Numbered from the stretch's first letter, positions 48,333 to 58,478 are shown. The stretch is 64,000 nt of DNA from Pedobacter polysacchareus (GCF_019802255.1 NZ_JAHYSS010000003.1:62001-126000); one strand, 5' to 3'. Program-made: numbers and translations. The notes: generated by a model from the sequence alone, not told the origin.

Positions 48333-49517
48333 TTATTTCTCTAGGTGTTCTGTTAACAAAGCGGCACAATACCATTCCTGGCGTGGTAAATGAAAAGGTC
48401 CTTTAAAGAGATTTCCCTTAGCCGTTTGCGCTAAACTTCCATCTCTATGCAGGTAACCAAACCACTCCCCGTTCTTTTTGTCGTGAAAATGACCATATGC
48501 ATAATCATGAACCATTTTATGCCATTTTGCATATTTTTCATCCCCTGTGATGGTGTAAGCCAATAGAGTTGCAATGATCACCTCATTATGCGGCCACCAG
48601 AACTTCATATCCTGCCAATATTCCTGTACGGGTTTATCGTATACATCTTTGAAATACATAATACCACCATGTTCTTTATCCCAGCCACGCTCCCACATAT
48701 AGTCGAGCATTTTACATCCCAATGCAATCAGTTTAGGATCATTATTTCTGTATTTAGCTTCATGAAGAATAAACCAGGCCCCTTCAATCGCATGACCAGG
48801 ATTTAGTGTTCTTCCATCAATATGGTCTATAATGCTGCCATCAGGAGCCACTTGTTCCATGACACATCGAATGTCATCTTTAACAAAATAAGTCTCTATT
48901 TCAGCGATCCATTTGTCGATCCATTCGTCACAGCGTGGATCTCCAATGTTTTCCCTAAGCTGCTGAGCAGTATTCATCATAATCATCGGCACGCCAATTC
49001 CTTTTGTTGGCCTGGTTCCGGTAAATTTTGGCGGCAAAATACCTGGAGTTGTGGAATACTCAATGCATTTCCCAAAAAGGTATCTTGCCATTTCAGCCGC
49101 TGCTGGATCACCACTGGCTTTTGCATAGGCAGCATTGGCAATGACAGCAAAGGTTTCTGAAAAATAATATCTCCGTTTTCTAATGGGCTGACCATCACGC
49201 GTGACATGGAAAAACATTTGTCCATCGTCATCAAAGCAGTATTTATTCAGAAAATCTATTCCGGATTTTGCGGCAGATAGCCATTCTTCTTTTGGTTCAA
49301 TTGTATTGTAAAGCGTAGAAAGCAGCCATGCTGCCCTCCCCTGTATCCATACGGCCTTATCGTCATCTATCAGCGTCCCATCTTGATCTCTCATCAATAA
49401 GTACCCGCCGAATTCGGTATCTACAGACCTTGGAAACCAGAAAGGAACCGTATCATTTAAAAGTTGATTGTTATAAAATTGCTGTAATTGCTGAAGGTCT
49501 TCTTTAGTATAATTCAT
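48333..49517 (-). CDS. AGE-family N-acylglucosamine 2-epimerase
   Basis: This 394-residue protein is an (alpha/alpha)6 barrel of the AGE family. Motifs include NPGHAIEGAWFILHEA and GGIMYFKDVYDKPVQEYWQDMKFWWPHNE in shorter pieces. In Bacteroidota an AGE enzyme, not the bacterial NanE barrel, converts ManNAc made by NanA into GlcNAc. Its place between the esterase and GH20 in a sialic-acid locus supports that role; a cellobiose 2-epimerase is the alternative from fold alone. It has no signal peptide, so it acts in the cytoplasm. Confidence 0.92.
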   Translation of the reverse strand: MNYTKEDLQQLQQFYNNQLLNDTVPFWFPRSVDTEFGGYLLMRDQDGTLIDDDKAVWIQGRAAWLLSTLYNTIEPKEEWLSAAKSGIDFLNKYCFDDDGQMFFHVTRDGQPIRKRRYYFSETFAVIANAAYAKASGDPAAAEMARYLFGKCIEYSTTPGILPPKFTGTRPTKGIGVPMIMMNTAQQLRENIGDPRCDEWIDKWIAEIETYFVKDDIRCVMEQVAPDGSIIDHIDGRTLNPGHAIEGAWFILHEAKYRNNDPKLIALGCKMLDYMWERGWDKEHGGIMYFKDVYDKPVQEYWQDMKFWWPHNEVIIATLLAYTITGDEKYAKWHKMVHDYAYGHFHDKKNGEWFGYLHRDGSLAQTAKGNLFKGPFHLPRQEWYCAALLTEHLEK

Positions 49518-49529
49518 TTCTTTAAATTT

Positions 49530-51665
49530 TTAGTTAAGGGGTATAGTGAAGGTTGAAGCCGGCAAACCATGCTGATTGATCAGATTGGCTCGACTAAAAG
49601 GAGCATAACTGTACCGTACTGTTCTTACTTTTTCTGCTTTTATTTCTTTAGGAAGCTGGAGCACCACTTTATTATTCATCAGCCTTGCGGAAATCGGTAG
49701 GATGGTTCCTTTTTCCAGCACTACATCAAATCCCTGTAATGGCTGAGCATCTTTTACTGCGAGCGGGCTTCCTGCTATAAAGGAAATCTCAATCGTATGG
49801 TCTTTCAGCACTGCTTTTCCTGGAATCGGACCATCTGCAACTACCGTTTTGCCATAACTATGCTGCAGTGCCTGTAAGGCCAGGCGTTGTCCAATCTCTT
49901 TTTTCCTGATGGGGTGAACATCCAGTGAATCCCCCAGGTCTGAGCTCACCGCCATATATGTATTAGGAACCTGATGCTGAACCTGATCTTGCATTGTTCT
50001 AAAATACGGCCATGAAGGACGGTTTATTCCAGAAAGCTGTACATAATAAAAAGGGAAGTCTATCCCCCATTTTTCTCTCCAGCTTTTGATCAGCACCGGA
50101 AAGCTATGGGCATACAATTCTGGATTTTGAGTATTACTTTCTCCCTGATACCAGATTACCCCTTTTATTGGAGATCCGATCAACTGGGCAATTCCAGCTT
50201 CATAATTATAGGCCGGCTCGTAAGGATGACGCTGTCTGGGATTCAAAGAATTTTTAAGGTTTAAATCTGCACGTCCGCGTGCCCATGCCTGGACAAAATC
50301 GGATTTCCGCCAATTGCTCAGTACATCTACCAGCTGAGGATCATGCTCTAATGTGTAACGATCGATCCAGGACTCCAGCGTAGAACCGCCAACGGCCATT
50401 TGGATCAGGCCAATTGGAACCCCTTCTTCTTGTACTAGCTGCTGCCCAAAATAATACCCGATGGCAGAAAAGCCTGCGGCCGTATTTGAAGCTGCAGGTT
50501 CCCAATTTCCAGAGAAATAGTCCAGATGATTTAATTTGGCCAATGTGGTACTGTCCCAGGATAGGCCATCAGTTTCAGCAACCGGATTAAACTTCATCAA
50601 TCTTAATTTCGGCTGTTCCGGAAATTGCTTTAGTTCAGCAGTTCCTGTTGCGGATTGCTGCAGCTTGAAATACATATTTGACTGGCCGGAGCACAGCCAA
50701 ACATCGCCAAGCAGCAGATCTCTTAAAATGATTGTCTTTTTTTTATCACTGATGCTCATCTGATAAGGACCGCCATGCGGCATTGCTGGAAACACCACTT
50801 TCCATTTACCATCTTTTCCGCTAAGCACCGTTTTCTTTGTCCCGTTAAAAGCGACGGTTACTGGTTGATCTGCATCTGCAGTTCCATAAATTGGGATCGC
50901 CTGATCGCGCTGCAATACCATGTGATCACTAAACAGTAAAGGCAATTTCAATCCTCCGTAATGACCACTAAGGTTTTCATATACTGTACGGGCAATGATC
51001 GCAGCCCCTTCCTGATCTGGATGAAGGTTGTCTGCAAATAGATCCGGACGATTATTTAAAGGACTGTTCAAATCAATCAGGGAGGCCTGATTGTCTTTAG
51101 CTATCAAAAGAATCTCTTTTTGAATCTGCCAGTACCAGTCCCGGGTCCCTGATTTAAATCTTGGGTGTTCACTGAAAATGGGTGTTAACCGACAAACATA
51201 TAACTTGATTTTAGGATTATTCTTTTTTAAGGTATCCAGTAGCCAGGCATAATCCTGCTGAAATTCATCGCGGTATTCCGGCCAATTTCTTGGATCTGTA
51301 TCATTTAGCCCAAGATGAACAATGGCAATATCTGCATTGAAATCAAGGGCTTTAGTAAATTCTTTGGTTTTATTATAAGGTCTGTGTCCTTTCTTCAATA
51401 AAGTAGCGCCGCTCAGGCCAAAGTTTCCTACTTCATAGGAGTTGCCCAGTAGGCCTTGCAGTACAGCTGGATAGGATTCAGCAGCTGGATTTTTAAGCAA
51501 ATAACCTGCGGTAACGGAATTTCCGATGCAGGCAACTTTGATTTTCTTCCCTTGTGCAAACAGGTTATTTTGCAAAGAAAGTGACAATAAACAAACGACA
51601 AGGATGATTCTTATGGTGGTTCTCATTCCGTTTTGTTGAATTTCTTGCTGATCATTGATCAGCAT
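49530..51665 (-). CDS. two-domain sialate O-acetylesterase
   Basis: This 711-residue exported protein joins two esterase domains. The N-terminal SGNH domain (residues 40-235) has CIGNSVTAGYLL, GLSGATL, LGLNDTDPRNW and DNLHPDQEG. The second is a sialate O-acetylesterase (SASA) domain with LCSGQSNM at about residue 322 and IWYQGESN at about 503. A signal peptide lies at residues 15-38. It removes O-acetyl groups that block sialidase or lyase action. A similar double arrangement is known for NanS of Tannerella. An upstream hairpin separates it from the sialidase gene. Confidence 0.92.
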   Translation of the reverse strand: MLINDQQEIQQNGMRTTIRIILVVCLLSLSLQNNLFAQGKKIKVACIGNSVTAGYLLKNPAAESYPAVLQGLLGNSYEVGNFGLSGATLLKKGHRPYNKTKEFTKALDFNADIAIVHLGLNDTDPRNWPEYRDEFQQDYAWLLDTLKKNNPKIKLYVCRLTPIFSEHPRFKSGTRDWYWQIQKEILLIAKDNQASLIDLNSPLNNRPDLFADNLHPDQEGAAIIARTVYENLSGHYGGLKLPLLFSDHMVLQRDQAIPIYGTADADQPVTVAFNGTKKTVLSGKDGKWKVVFPAMPHGGPYQMSISDKKKTIILRDLLLGDVWLCSGQSNMYFKLQQSATGTAELKQFPEQPKLRLMKFNPVAETDGLSWDSTTLAKLNHLDYFSGNWEPAASNTAAGFSAIGYYFGQQLVQEEGVPIGLIQMAVGGSTLESWIDRYTLEHDPQLVDVLSNWRKSDFVQAWARGRADLNLKNSLNPRQRHPYEPAYNYEAGIAQLIGSPIKGVIWYQGESNTQNPELYAHSFPVLIKSWREKWGIDFPFYYVQLSGINRPSWPYFRTMQDQVQHQVPNTYMAVSSDLGDSLDVHPIRKKEIGQRLALQALQHSYGKTVVADGPIPGKAVLKDHTIEISFIAGSPLAVKDAQPLQGFDVVLEKGTILPISARLMNNKVVLQLPKEIKAEKVRTVRYSYAPFSRANLINQHGLPASTFTIPLN

Positions 51666-51698
51666 GGTTTAGGGTTTCAGCAGCCTCAAACTGCAAGG

Positions 51699-51734
51699 AA
51701 CGCATCCAGGTAATCAGGTTTTCCTGGATGCGTT
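51699..51734. other. intercistronic hairpin between sialidase and esterase genes
   Basis: AACGCATCCAGG (51699-51710) and CCTGGATGCGTT (51723-51734) form a perfect 12-bp stem with a 12-nt loop. It sits 10 bp beyond the sialidase stop, in the 78-bp gap before the esterase. No T run follows on the minus strand, so it is more likely an mRNA-stabilising or attenuating element than a full terminator. Confidence 0.65.
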
Positions 51735-51743
51735 GGTGATGAA

Positions 51744-53318
51744 TTATTTTACAAGATCTTTTACGGGGATGCGTACGAAGTATAAATCACGTACACCTTC
51801 ATATAGTAAACCTAAAGTCTCATCATCAATTTTTGTTAGTGCTGAATATCCGAAAGAATCTCTTTCGTCTACCAATAAACTGGCATCTTGCCAAGTTTCT
51901 CCAAGATCAAGACTCATTTTAATGGTCATGTCTTTTCTATCTTTTGAAGAGTTAGGATTACTGAAGAACAATACCTCTTTCATTTTCCCTTTTACTTTCA
52001 CGCGGGCTTTAATCAAACTGGCCATACAAACCGGGTCAATCAATGCTTTCACAGAAGTAGGATGTGTTTCCCAGTTTAAGCCCATATCCATAGTTGTCGC
52101 AACACTTCTGAATTTCCCACGGTTATCGCGCATGTTCAGCATGATTTTTCCTGGTGTAGTTTCTACCAGCTGACTTTCTGTGGTATTTGATTTGGCACCT
52201 ACTCCTGCTTTCCAGGTTTTACCATGATCAGCACTATAAATCAATGTGGAATGCGGCATTTTATTTTCATCCCAATATTGTGCAGGGAATACAATTTTAC
52301 CATCTGCCATTGCGATTCCATTTCCCGGGCCAGGGAAAAACAATCTCCATATTGGATTTTTCACTTGTGTGGTAATGCTATATGGTTTTGTCCAGGTTAA
52401 GCCATCATCATTGCTGCTGGTTAGCGCAAACTGACCGGTTTCTTCTTCTGAAAGACCTGGGCCAGAACCTGCAATAGAGCGGTTGCCTTTGCTCCATAAT
52501 GCGGCTACCCAAATGGTTTTGGTAACGGGGTCGAATAAAACTGAAGGGTCACCAACGCCATTATTTTCATGAGGAGCCCCCATATCCATAATGATTTTCA
52601 TGGGTTCCCAGGTCTTGCCACCATCTTTACTTCTACTCATTCCCACATCAATATTACCCGGCAAATCACCACTGTTTTTATAACGCGCATCATAAACAGA
52701 GATCAATGTTCCTTTATCCGTATCGATAATTCCGGGAATGCGGTAAGAATTAACCTCATCATCATTAGGATTTCTGATGGCGATTCCTAATCTACTGGCC
52801 ACAACTGGGCCCTGGATACTTATTTTATGTTTTATGTCGGCAACATCTATTAAATCTGAAACCTTTAGTTCCACCCGGTCGTCGATATTTGCTTCTGGTT
52901 TTAAAGTAGCACTGATCCAGATCACTTGTTTGCCTGGAGCTAACTTCCCATCAAGGGGAATGCGGATTTTTTTTCCAGAAACCGTTGCGGCACCAATCTT
53001 TTTCTTCGCATCCAGCACTTGTTTTTTTTCCTTATTCTCCGTACTTAAATAAACTTCTAAAGATTGAAGATCATTCAAACCTGCTTTATTTAGCGTACCT
53101 AACAGCGTTTTAAATGCTAATCCTGCTGTCGGAACATCAATTTCCATGCGCCACAGCGGATTAATCACTTTCCTTTTTAGAATCGGGTTTATGGTTTGCT
53201 GCGCGCTGATCTTTAAATCAATCGCATTGGATTGAACTTTTTGGCTGCTGGCGGTTAAGCCAGTGGCTAATAAAAAGAGAGAAAGAGCAGCGCATTTGTA
53301 GTGTTGTGAAATCATCAT
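51744..53318 (-). CDS. nanH: exo-alpha-sialidase (GH33)
   Basis: This 524-residue exported sialidase has a signal peptide. An N-terminal beta domain of about 170 residues, typical of Bacteroidota sialidases, precedes the six-bladed GH33 propeller. The first active-site arginine is Arg193 in SYRIPGI. Asp boxes are present five times (SKDGGKTW, NDDGLTW, SADHGKTW, MDMGLNW, SLDLGETW), as are further propeller elements such as RDNRGKFRS. It cleaves terminal sialic acid from host-type glycans. It follows the MFS gene after a 138-bp gap. Confidence 0.95.
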   Translation of the reverse strand: MMISQHYKCAALSLFLLATGLTASSQKVQSNAIDLKISAQQTINPILKRKVINPLWRMEIDVPTAGLAFKTLLGTLNKAGLNDLQSLEVYLSTENKEKKQVLDAKKKIGAATVSGKKIRIPLDGKLAPGKQVIWISATLKPEANIDDRVELKVSDLIDVADIKHKISIQGPVVASRLGIAIRNPNDDEVNSYRIPGIIDTDKGTLISVYDARYKNSGDLPGNIDVGMSRSKDGGKTWEPMKIIMDMGAPHENNGVGDPSVLFDPVTKTIWVAALWSKGNRSIAGSGPGLSEEETGQFALTSSNDDGLTWTKPYSITTQVKNPIWRLFFPGPGNGIAMADGKIVFPAQYWDENKMPHSTLIYSADHGKTWKAGVGAKSNTTESQLVETTPGKIMLNMRDNRGKFRSVATTMDMGLNWETHPTSVKALIDPVCMASLIKARVKVKGKMKEVLFFSNPNSSKDRKDMTIKMSLDLGETWQDASLLVDERDSFGYSALTKIDDETLGLLYEGVRDLYFVRIPVKDLVK

Positions 53319-53456
53319 GTTTAGTTTTATCGTGTTAAAAAGTTTCGGCTAGTAAATAATGGTCATTAGCTCAGCTTATTGGTATCGGCATTTATAGTTA
53401 AAATCGTATTTTATAATTTGATTATGGCTCCAGGAGCTAAGCTTCATCCACCACCA

Positions 53457-54698
53457 TTAGGCATCGGCAAAATCATTCGCAACTGGTCTAAGGAAGTAGA
53501 GCTGTACAAATAGCGCAAGGCAAACAATGCCGGCCAGCATCGCAAAATCTTGTCCAAGGTGCCCGGCATCCGAAGATTTCCCCAGCAGATCGGTAATAAA
53601 TGCACCAAAAAACACACCCGTCATGTTCATTAGACCATAAGCAGTTGCCCGGTATTTTGAGGAAACAAACTGACAAAGAATCGGCATATTATTGGCATCA
53701 AACATTCCGAAGCCCAGTCCAAAACAAAGTGCAGCCCCCATTACATGAAACAAAGAATGACCGAATCCTAAAAACAGTAAAGAAGGAATCGTTAAAGCCA
53801 GACCAATTGCACTGGTATAAATTCGTCCTTTAATATTTTTCTGCACCCATCTATCGGAGAGAATTCCACCAAATATCACGCCTACAAAAGAAGAGAAAGC
53901 AATGGTAATGGTAGACAAAGGGCCAGCGGTAGACATTGGGATGTTCAGATTCTGAGCAAAAAGTGTTGGTAACCAATTTTTTGCTGCCCAGCCTGGTAAG
54001 CTTGGAATGGCAAAATAAAATAGGATAATCCAAAAAGAAATATTGGTAAAAAGAATGGCAAAGCCTTTAAAAATAGAAGGCTTTGCTTTCATTTTTATCT
54101 CATCATCCATTTCTAGGCTTTCGCTTGCTTTTTTCTCTCTAAGGAAAAAGACCAGCACCAATGCATACACCACTCCTACCATTCCAAAAGAATGAAAGGT
54201 GGCTTGCCAGGAAAATTTGTCGGCGATAGTTGCCCCGAAACCTCCCAATGCCTGGCCCATGTAAAGGCCAGTCATGTGAATGCCAATGGCGAGCGACCGT
54301 GTTTTCGAGGAGTGAAAATCAGCAATCAGCGACAATCCCGCAGGGATATATAATGCTTCACTCACACCCATCAATGCCCGAAGCCAATAAATTTGGTTAA
54401 AGGTGGTTGCATACCCCATTAAATAAGTGACCAAAGACCAGACGAACAAACTGCCAACAATCAGCCATTTCCGATTGAATTTATCGGCAATAATTCCAGA
54501 AACCGGGCTCATAAAACCATAAATCCATAAGAAAATAGCCATCAGGTATCCGAAGTTTGTGGCCGATTGCAGTTCATGAATATCGATCTGCATTGCCGGC
54601 TTCATGGTAGACAGCATTTGTCTGTCCATATAATTTAATAGCGCCACCACCCACAATAATCCCACTACCACCCAGGCATATCTGTTTGTGTTTTTCAT
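53457..54698 (-). CDS. MFS transporter, probable sialic-acid importer
   Basis: This 413-residue, 12-TM transporter belongs to the anion:cation symporter branch of MFS (LLNYMDRQMLSTMKPAM at helix 1; GIIADKFNRKW in loop 2-3; RALMGVSEALYIPAGLSLIADF in helix 4). It lies 3 bp after the mutarotase gene and within the sialic-acid locus, as the NanT-type importers of Bacteroides and Tannerella do. Substrate assignment rests on this context. Confidence 0.87.
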   Translation of the reverse strand: MKNTNRYAWVVVGLLWVVALLNYMDRQMLSTMKPAMQIDIHELQSATNFGYLMAIFLWIYGFMSPVSGIIADKFNRKWLIVGSLFVWSLVTYLMGYATTFNQIYWLRALMGVSEALYIPAGLSLIADFHSSKTRSLAIGIHMTGLYMGQALGGFGATIADKFSWQATFHSFGMVGVVYALVLVFFLREKKASESLEMDDEIKMKAKPSIFKGFAILFTNISFWIILFYFAIPSLPGWAAKNWLPTLFAQNLNIPMSTAGPLSTITIAFSSFVGVIFGGILSDRWVQKNIKGRIYTSAIGLALTIPSLLFLGFGHSLFHVMGAALCFGLGFGMFDANNMPILCQFVSSKYRATAYGLMNMTGVFFGAFITDLLGKSSDAGHLGQDFAMLAGIVCLALFVQLYFLRPVANDFADA

Positions 54699-54701
54699 TT
54701 T

Positions 54702-55862
54702 CTAATCTTTAATTTTTCCAAGCGTAATGTTTGGTGTCCTGACACCAGGCTGCACCTCTCCGCTGGAAATAATGATATTATTATTCCATTTTGTGGCCAT
54801 GGCCGTCACTTGCGCAGGAAAAGGCAATTCGCCCAATTTTGACCAGGTATTCTTTAAGATATCATATCGCAAAATACCTTTGTAAAAACCTGTATGCTGA
54901 ATACTCAACTGGTTCTTTTCAGCGGTTAATTTTGCTTTTTCCGCTGGATCTTCTGTTTTAGCGATTCTGGAGAGGTAAGTTTCTATCTGGTGGAAGGTCT
55001 TTCCATTGTCACCACCAAAGATTAGAATCTCATTTTTCCCAAAAGCCAGACCTGTTCCTGCAGAAAAATTTGTGACTTCTTTACCATCACTAATTGCTGC
55101 ACCTTCTTTCCACACGCCTTTTTCAGGATGATAAATAAATACAGTGGAATGAAGATCGCTAATGCCAGAAGGTGTTTTTGTACGCCCGCCAATTACATAA
55201 ATTAAGGATTTCTCCGCTACCACAACTGAATTCGCCAGCGCAATTGGCAGCTCAGGCAATACTTGCCAAAGTCCATCAGCCGAGCTTAAATCAAGGCTAA
55301 AAACGGCTTTGGAAGTTTCCTTTTCCTGGTCTCCACCAATCGCGTATACCAGATTCCCAATATTGGTCAAGGCAACATTTGTCAATGCGACAGGTAAGTC
55401 GGCTAAAGGTTTTACCACAGGAGTTTGTTTCGCCTGATCCCATTTGATTAGGAAAACCTTTTTAGATAAGCCTTTTTCATTCTCCCCACCTGCGTACACA
55501 ATTCCAAATTTGGTACTGATATTCCCGCAATAGGCAATAGCTTCCGGCAAAAATGCTTTTTGTTTATTCCAGGAAAATGAATTCCCTTTTTGCTCCAATA
55601 GATGAATCTCGTTTGAATAGTGCTTCTTTCCGCCTTCCCAAGGCTTTTTGTCTGGAAAATTGGCGCCACCAGCAACAATCAGCCGATTTTGAAGAACGGC
55701 ATTGATTGCTCCGGCAAAGCCGATAGAAGTTTGCCCATCGGACGTTTGTAATTTCGCTGCAATAGACCATTCGATCTGCTCAGCAGTAGTTTTCTGAGCG
55801 AAAACGGCTGTTGTTGTCAACATAAGTGGGACTGATAGATAAAATAAGTACTTGCTCATCAC
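54702..55862 (-). CDS. Kelch-repeat mutarotase, NanM type (N-acetylneuraminate epimerase)
   Basis: This 386-residue exported protein (signal peptide MMSKYLFYLSVPLMLTTTAVFAQ) is a beta-propeller made of Kelch repeats; glycine pairs recur in VAGGANFP, VYAGGENE, YAIGGDQE, YVIGGRTK and LIFGGDNG. It belongs to the cyclically permuted mutarotase group, related to E. coli NanM, which speeds conversion of alpha- to beta-N-acetylneuraminate in the periplasm so that uptake and lysis can proceed. It lies 10 bp after nanA and 3 bp before the importer. Confidence 0.9.
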   Translation of the reverse strand: MMSKYLFYLSVPLMLTTTAVFAQKTTAEQIEWSIAAKLQTSDGQTSIGFAGAINAVLQNRLIVAGGANFPDKKPWEGGKKHYSNEIHLLEQKGNSFSWNKQKAFLPEAIAYCGNISTKFGIVYAGGENEKGLSKKVFLIKWDQAKQTPVVKPLADLPVALTNVALTNIGNLVYAIGGDQEKETSKAVFSLDLSSADGLWQVLPELPIALANSVVVAEKSLIYVIGGRTKTPSGISDLHSTVFIYHPEKGVWKEGAAISDGKEVTNFSAGTGLAFGKNEILIFGGDNGKTFHQIETYLSRIAKTEDPAEKAKLTAEKNQLSIQHTGFYKGILRYDILKNTWSKLGELPFPAQVTAMATKWNNNIIISSGEVQPGVRTPNITLGKIKD

Positions 55863-55872
55863 ATTAATTAGA

Positions 55873-56802
55873 TTAATGAGCAGCTATTGATTTAAAGTTA
55901 TCGAAACCAACAGCGGCTACATCTTGTTTAAAACTCTCGAATTGTGCTGCAGTCATATTTTTTACAGGCAGTCTAAATTCACCGCAATCTACACCAACTA
56001 ATTTTAAATAGGCCTTTCCCGTAGCAATACCACCGTATTTGCCTAATAACCTGATCATATCAATTGACGTTTGCTGTAACAGCTGCGCTTTTTTCAAATC
56101 ATTGTTTTCAAAAGCCTCGATCATATCGTAGTACAATGGGGCTGCATAATTAAAGGTACTTCCTACTGCGCCTTTAGTGCCTAACACCAATGCGGAAAGC
56201 ATATTTTCATCACGGCCCCACAGCATATCATATTTGCCATTTTGAAAATGGATACAAGATAGGAAATCCATGAAATCTTCATGCGTATATTTTACTCCTG
56301 CAAAGTTAGGAACCTTCCCATCAATGGCCTGTAAGAGGTCGTACATCGCAAAACCTACTCCTGTCAATACTGGAATGTGGTAATAATAGAAAGGCATATC
56401 CGGTGCTACAGCGGCAATTTCAGCACATATTGTGGCCAGGACTTCTACATTTGCAGGTTTAAAGTAGAAAGGTGCAGTAAAAGAGATGGCATAAAGACCA
56501 ATTTCTTTAGAATATAAGGCCAGATCTTTACAATCGGCAATACTGGTTCCCCCCAGAAACATCATTACCTTAAAGTCTTTATCGCCACGTGTGCAATCTG
56601 CCCATGCCTTTGCGACTTCCTTTTTCTCTGGGTTGGTTAAAGATACGCCCTCTCCAGTAGAACCACATATAAATGCGCCGGTTACTTTGTTAGCTTTTAA
56701 AAATTGGTAATAACTTGGAATCAAGGCTACATTTAATTGTCCATTTTCATTCATTGGTGTAAATGGAGCAGCAATCAGGCCTTGTAAGTGTTGAATAGTC
56801 AT
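55873..56802 (-). CDS. nanA: N-acetylneuraminate lyase
   Basis: This 309-residue TIM-barrel aldolase of the DapA/NanA family has the Schiff-base lysine Lys171 in FAGVKYTHED, the catalytic Tyr141 in FYYYHIP and the carboxylate-binding GSTGEG (residues 47-52). GSTGEG followed by VSLT is typical of NanA. It splits N-acetylneuraminate into pyruvate and ManNAc in the cytoplasm. It follows the susCD genes after 86 bp containing a hairpin, and precedes the mutarotase. Confidence 0.95.
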   Translation of the reverse strand: MTIQHLQGLIAAPFTPMNENGQLNVALIPSYYQFLKANKVTGAFICGSTGEGVSLTNPEKKEVAKAWADCTRGDKDFKVMMFLGGTSIADCKDLALYSKEIGLYAISFTAPFYFKPANVEVLATICAEIAAVAPDMPFYYYHIPVLTGVGFAMYDLLQAIDGKVPNFAGVKYTHEDFMDFLSCIHFQNGKYDMLWGRDENMLSALVLGTKGAVGSTFNYAAPLYYDMIEAFENNDLKKAQLLQQTSIDMIRLLGKYGGIATGKAYLKLVGVDCGEFRLPVKNMTAAQFESFKQDVAAVGFDNFKSIAAH

Positions 56803-56843
56803 TTTATATAGTGTTTAAAGAATGGAAATCAGGAAAGGATAAT

Positions 56844-56876
56844 TAGGAGTGTCGACCATTACGGTCTCCACTCCTA
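56844..56876. other. intercistronic hairpin between susD and nanA
   Basis: TAGGAGTG (56844-56851) pairs with CACTCCTA (56869-56876). Inside a small symmetrical bulge, GACC (56854-56857) pairs with GGTC (56863-56866). It lies 13 bp beyond the SusD stop. No T run follows on the minus strand, so partial attenuation or 3'-end protection of a susCD transcript is more likely than full termination. Confidence 0.6.
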
Positions 56877-56888
56877 CACCAAATATTA

Positions 56889-58457
56889 TTAGAATTGAGG
56901 ATATCCAGTGGTTTGAACCAGAGCTCTGTTATTGGTTAAAGAAGTACGGTCAATTGGCCATAATAATTTATAGGATTCTGCAGATGTTAAGGTGGTATTT
57001 GTATAGACATAATTGTCTCCCATACGTCTTAAATCATACCAGCGTTTTCCTTCTCCAATAAACTCAAACAAACGCTCCTTTAAAATAGCTTGTTTGATAT
57101 CTCCATCACCCGGCATATTTGGGAAACCCTGAATTGCTGGATTATAATTTGCGCCATAGGCTCTCGCTCTTACGGCATTAATTTCAGCGGCAGGACTTTC
57201 TCCTAATACTTCTTTAGCTTCTGCGAGTAATAATAGCAGGTCAGCATAACGATAAATTGGAAAATCGTTGGTGTATTTCCTTGTTGCAGCATCTTGTTGT
57301 CCCTGATATTTTTTCAGGAACGTCCCTGCAATTACATAAGTTCCAGGAGTTGGCCTTCTATAAGCAGCCTGAATGGTACCTTCTCTTCGGGTATCCTTTG
57401 CATCAAATTTTCTGTAGGTCGCAATTTTCACTGGTGCACGTAACAAACCAGCGTAATTATCAGTGGTTACATTAAATTGTCTGTTAGCCAAAGAGTCGAA
57501 ATAATTCGCGATTAAGCCTGTCTGGGGTGTAAATGAACCTGGTATAAAGGTCATTTCGGCTTCATTCAATCCGTTTCTGCTTGCCAGAATGATCTCTTTA
57601 TTTCCCCTGTTTGTAGTAGAGAAAAGATCCGCAAAAGGGGTATTCAATGGATTAGCAGAGGTGGTTAATAAGCCCAATGCAGGAACACTGGTTTGAATGT
57701 CTGTTAAGGCATTTTTAGCTATTGTCGCATCTGCAGGACCGCCAGTTCTATGGGCAGTCCACAGGTAAGTATCTGCTTTTAGCATTAAGGTTGCAGACTT
57801 AGACCAATACCCTTTATTGCGTTTAATAGAATAATCAGCCCCAAAATTCTCCAGTGACAATTCAATATCCGCTCTAACCAGTTTCAGTACATCTGCTGCT
57901 GGCGAAGCCGCTTTAGAAAGGTTAAACAGATCCAGGTTAGCGGCATCGATATAATCTGTGATGATGACCACATCTCCCCAGCTACGGTACAATTGGTAGT
58001 AATAAAATGCTCTCATTCCATAAGCGATCCCCAATTCATACTTTTTAGTAGCCTCAGAAACCACATTTCCGGTATTGAGTTTATAGATTAACAAATTCAA
58101 CTGGTTGATATTACTATAGAAAGTACCAAAAGAACTTACACCTGCAGCATCTAAGGTGAGTGTTTGCAACCACATACGCTCCAATCCCTGAGAAGCCTCG
58201 CCGGTAAAAGAAGCGGTGGTACCCGGATCGGTTCCGTAAATATCAGACCTCAACTCCCCAAGGAACATAAAATTACTATTATGACCACGGAATTTATTAT
58301 GAATTGCAGCTACAAAAGCATCGTACTGATCATTTGTTTTCCAAAAATTATCATCACTCAAGTTACTGATTGGTTTTAATTCCAGACTTTTTTTACAGGC
58401 GCCAAGGCTCAATACCATTAAGGCGGCTGCGATTATATTTTTATAATTATTTTTCAT
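56889..58457 (-). CDS. SusD/RagB-family glycan-binding lipoprotein
   Basis: This 522-residue surface lipoprotein has a lipobox (LSLGAC, Cys21) and the SusD-like helical N-terminal region with TPR motifs (ISNLSDDNFWKTNDQYDAFVAA in shorter pieces; YGMRAFYYYQLYRSWGDV). The RagB/SusD C-terminal motif NAVRARAYG is followed by ILKERLFEFIGEGKRWYDLRRMG. It captures sialylated glycans or sialic acid on the cell surface and delivers them to the SusC pore. It follows the SusC gene after 21 bp. Confidence 0.95.
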   Translation of the reverse strand: MKNNYKNIIAAALMVLSLGACKKSLELKPISNLSDDNFWKTNDQYDAFVAAIHNKFRGHNSNFMFLGELRSDIYGTDPGTTASFTGEASQGLERMWLQTLTLDAAGVSSFGTFYSNINQLNLLIYKLNTGNVVSEATKKYELGIAYGMRAFYYYQLYRSWGDVVIITDYIDAANLDLFNLSKAASPAADVLKLVRADIELSLENFGADYSIKRNKGYWSKSATLMLKADTYLWTAHRTGGPADATIAKNALTDIQTSVPALGLLTTSANPLNTPFADLFSTTNRGNKEIILASRNGLNEAEMTFIPGSFTPQTGLIANYFDSLANRQFNVTTDNYAGLLRAPVKIATYRKFDAKDTRREGTIQAAYRRPTPGTYVIAGTFLKKYQGQQDAATRKYTNDFPIYRYADLLLLLAEAKEVLGESPAAEINAVRARAYGANYNPAIQGFPNMPGDGDIKQAILKERLFEFIGEGKRWYDLRRMGDNYVYTNTTLTSAESYKLLWPIDRTSLTNNRALVQTTGYPQF

Positions 58458-58478
58458 GATGTTTAATCTTATAAGTGA

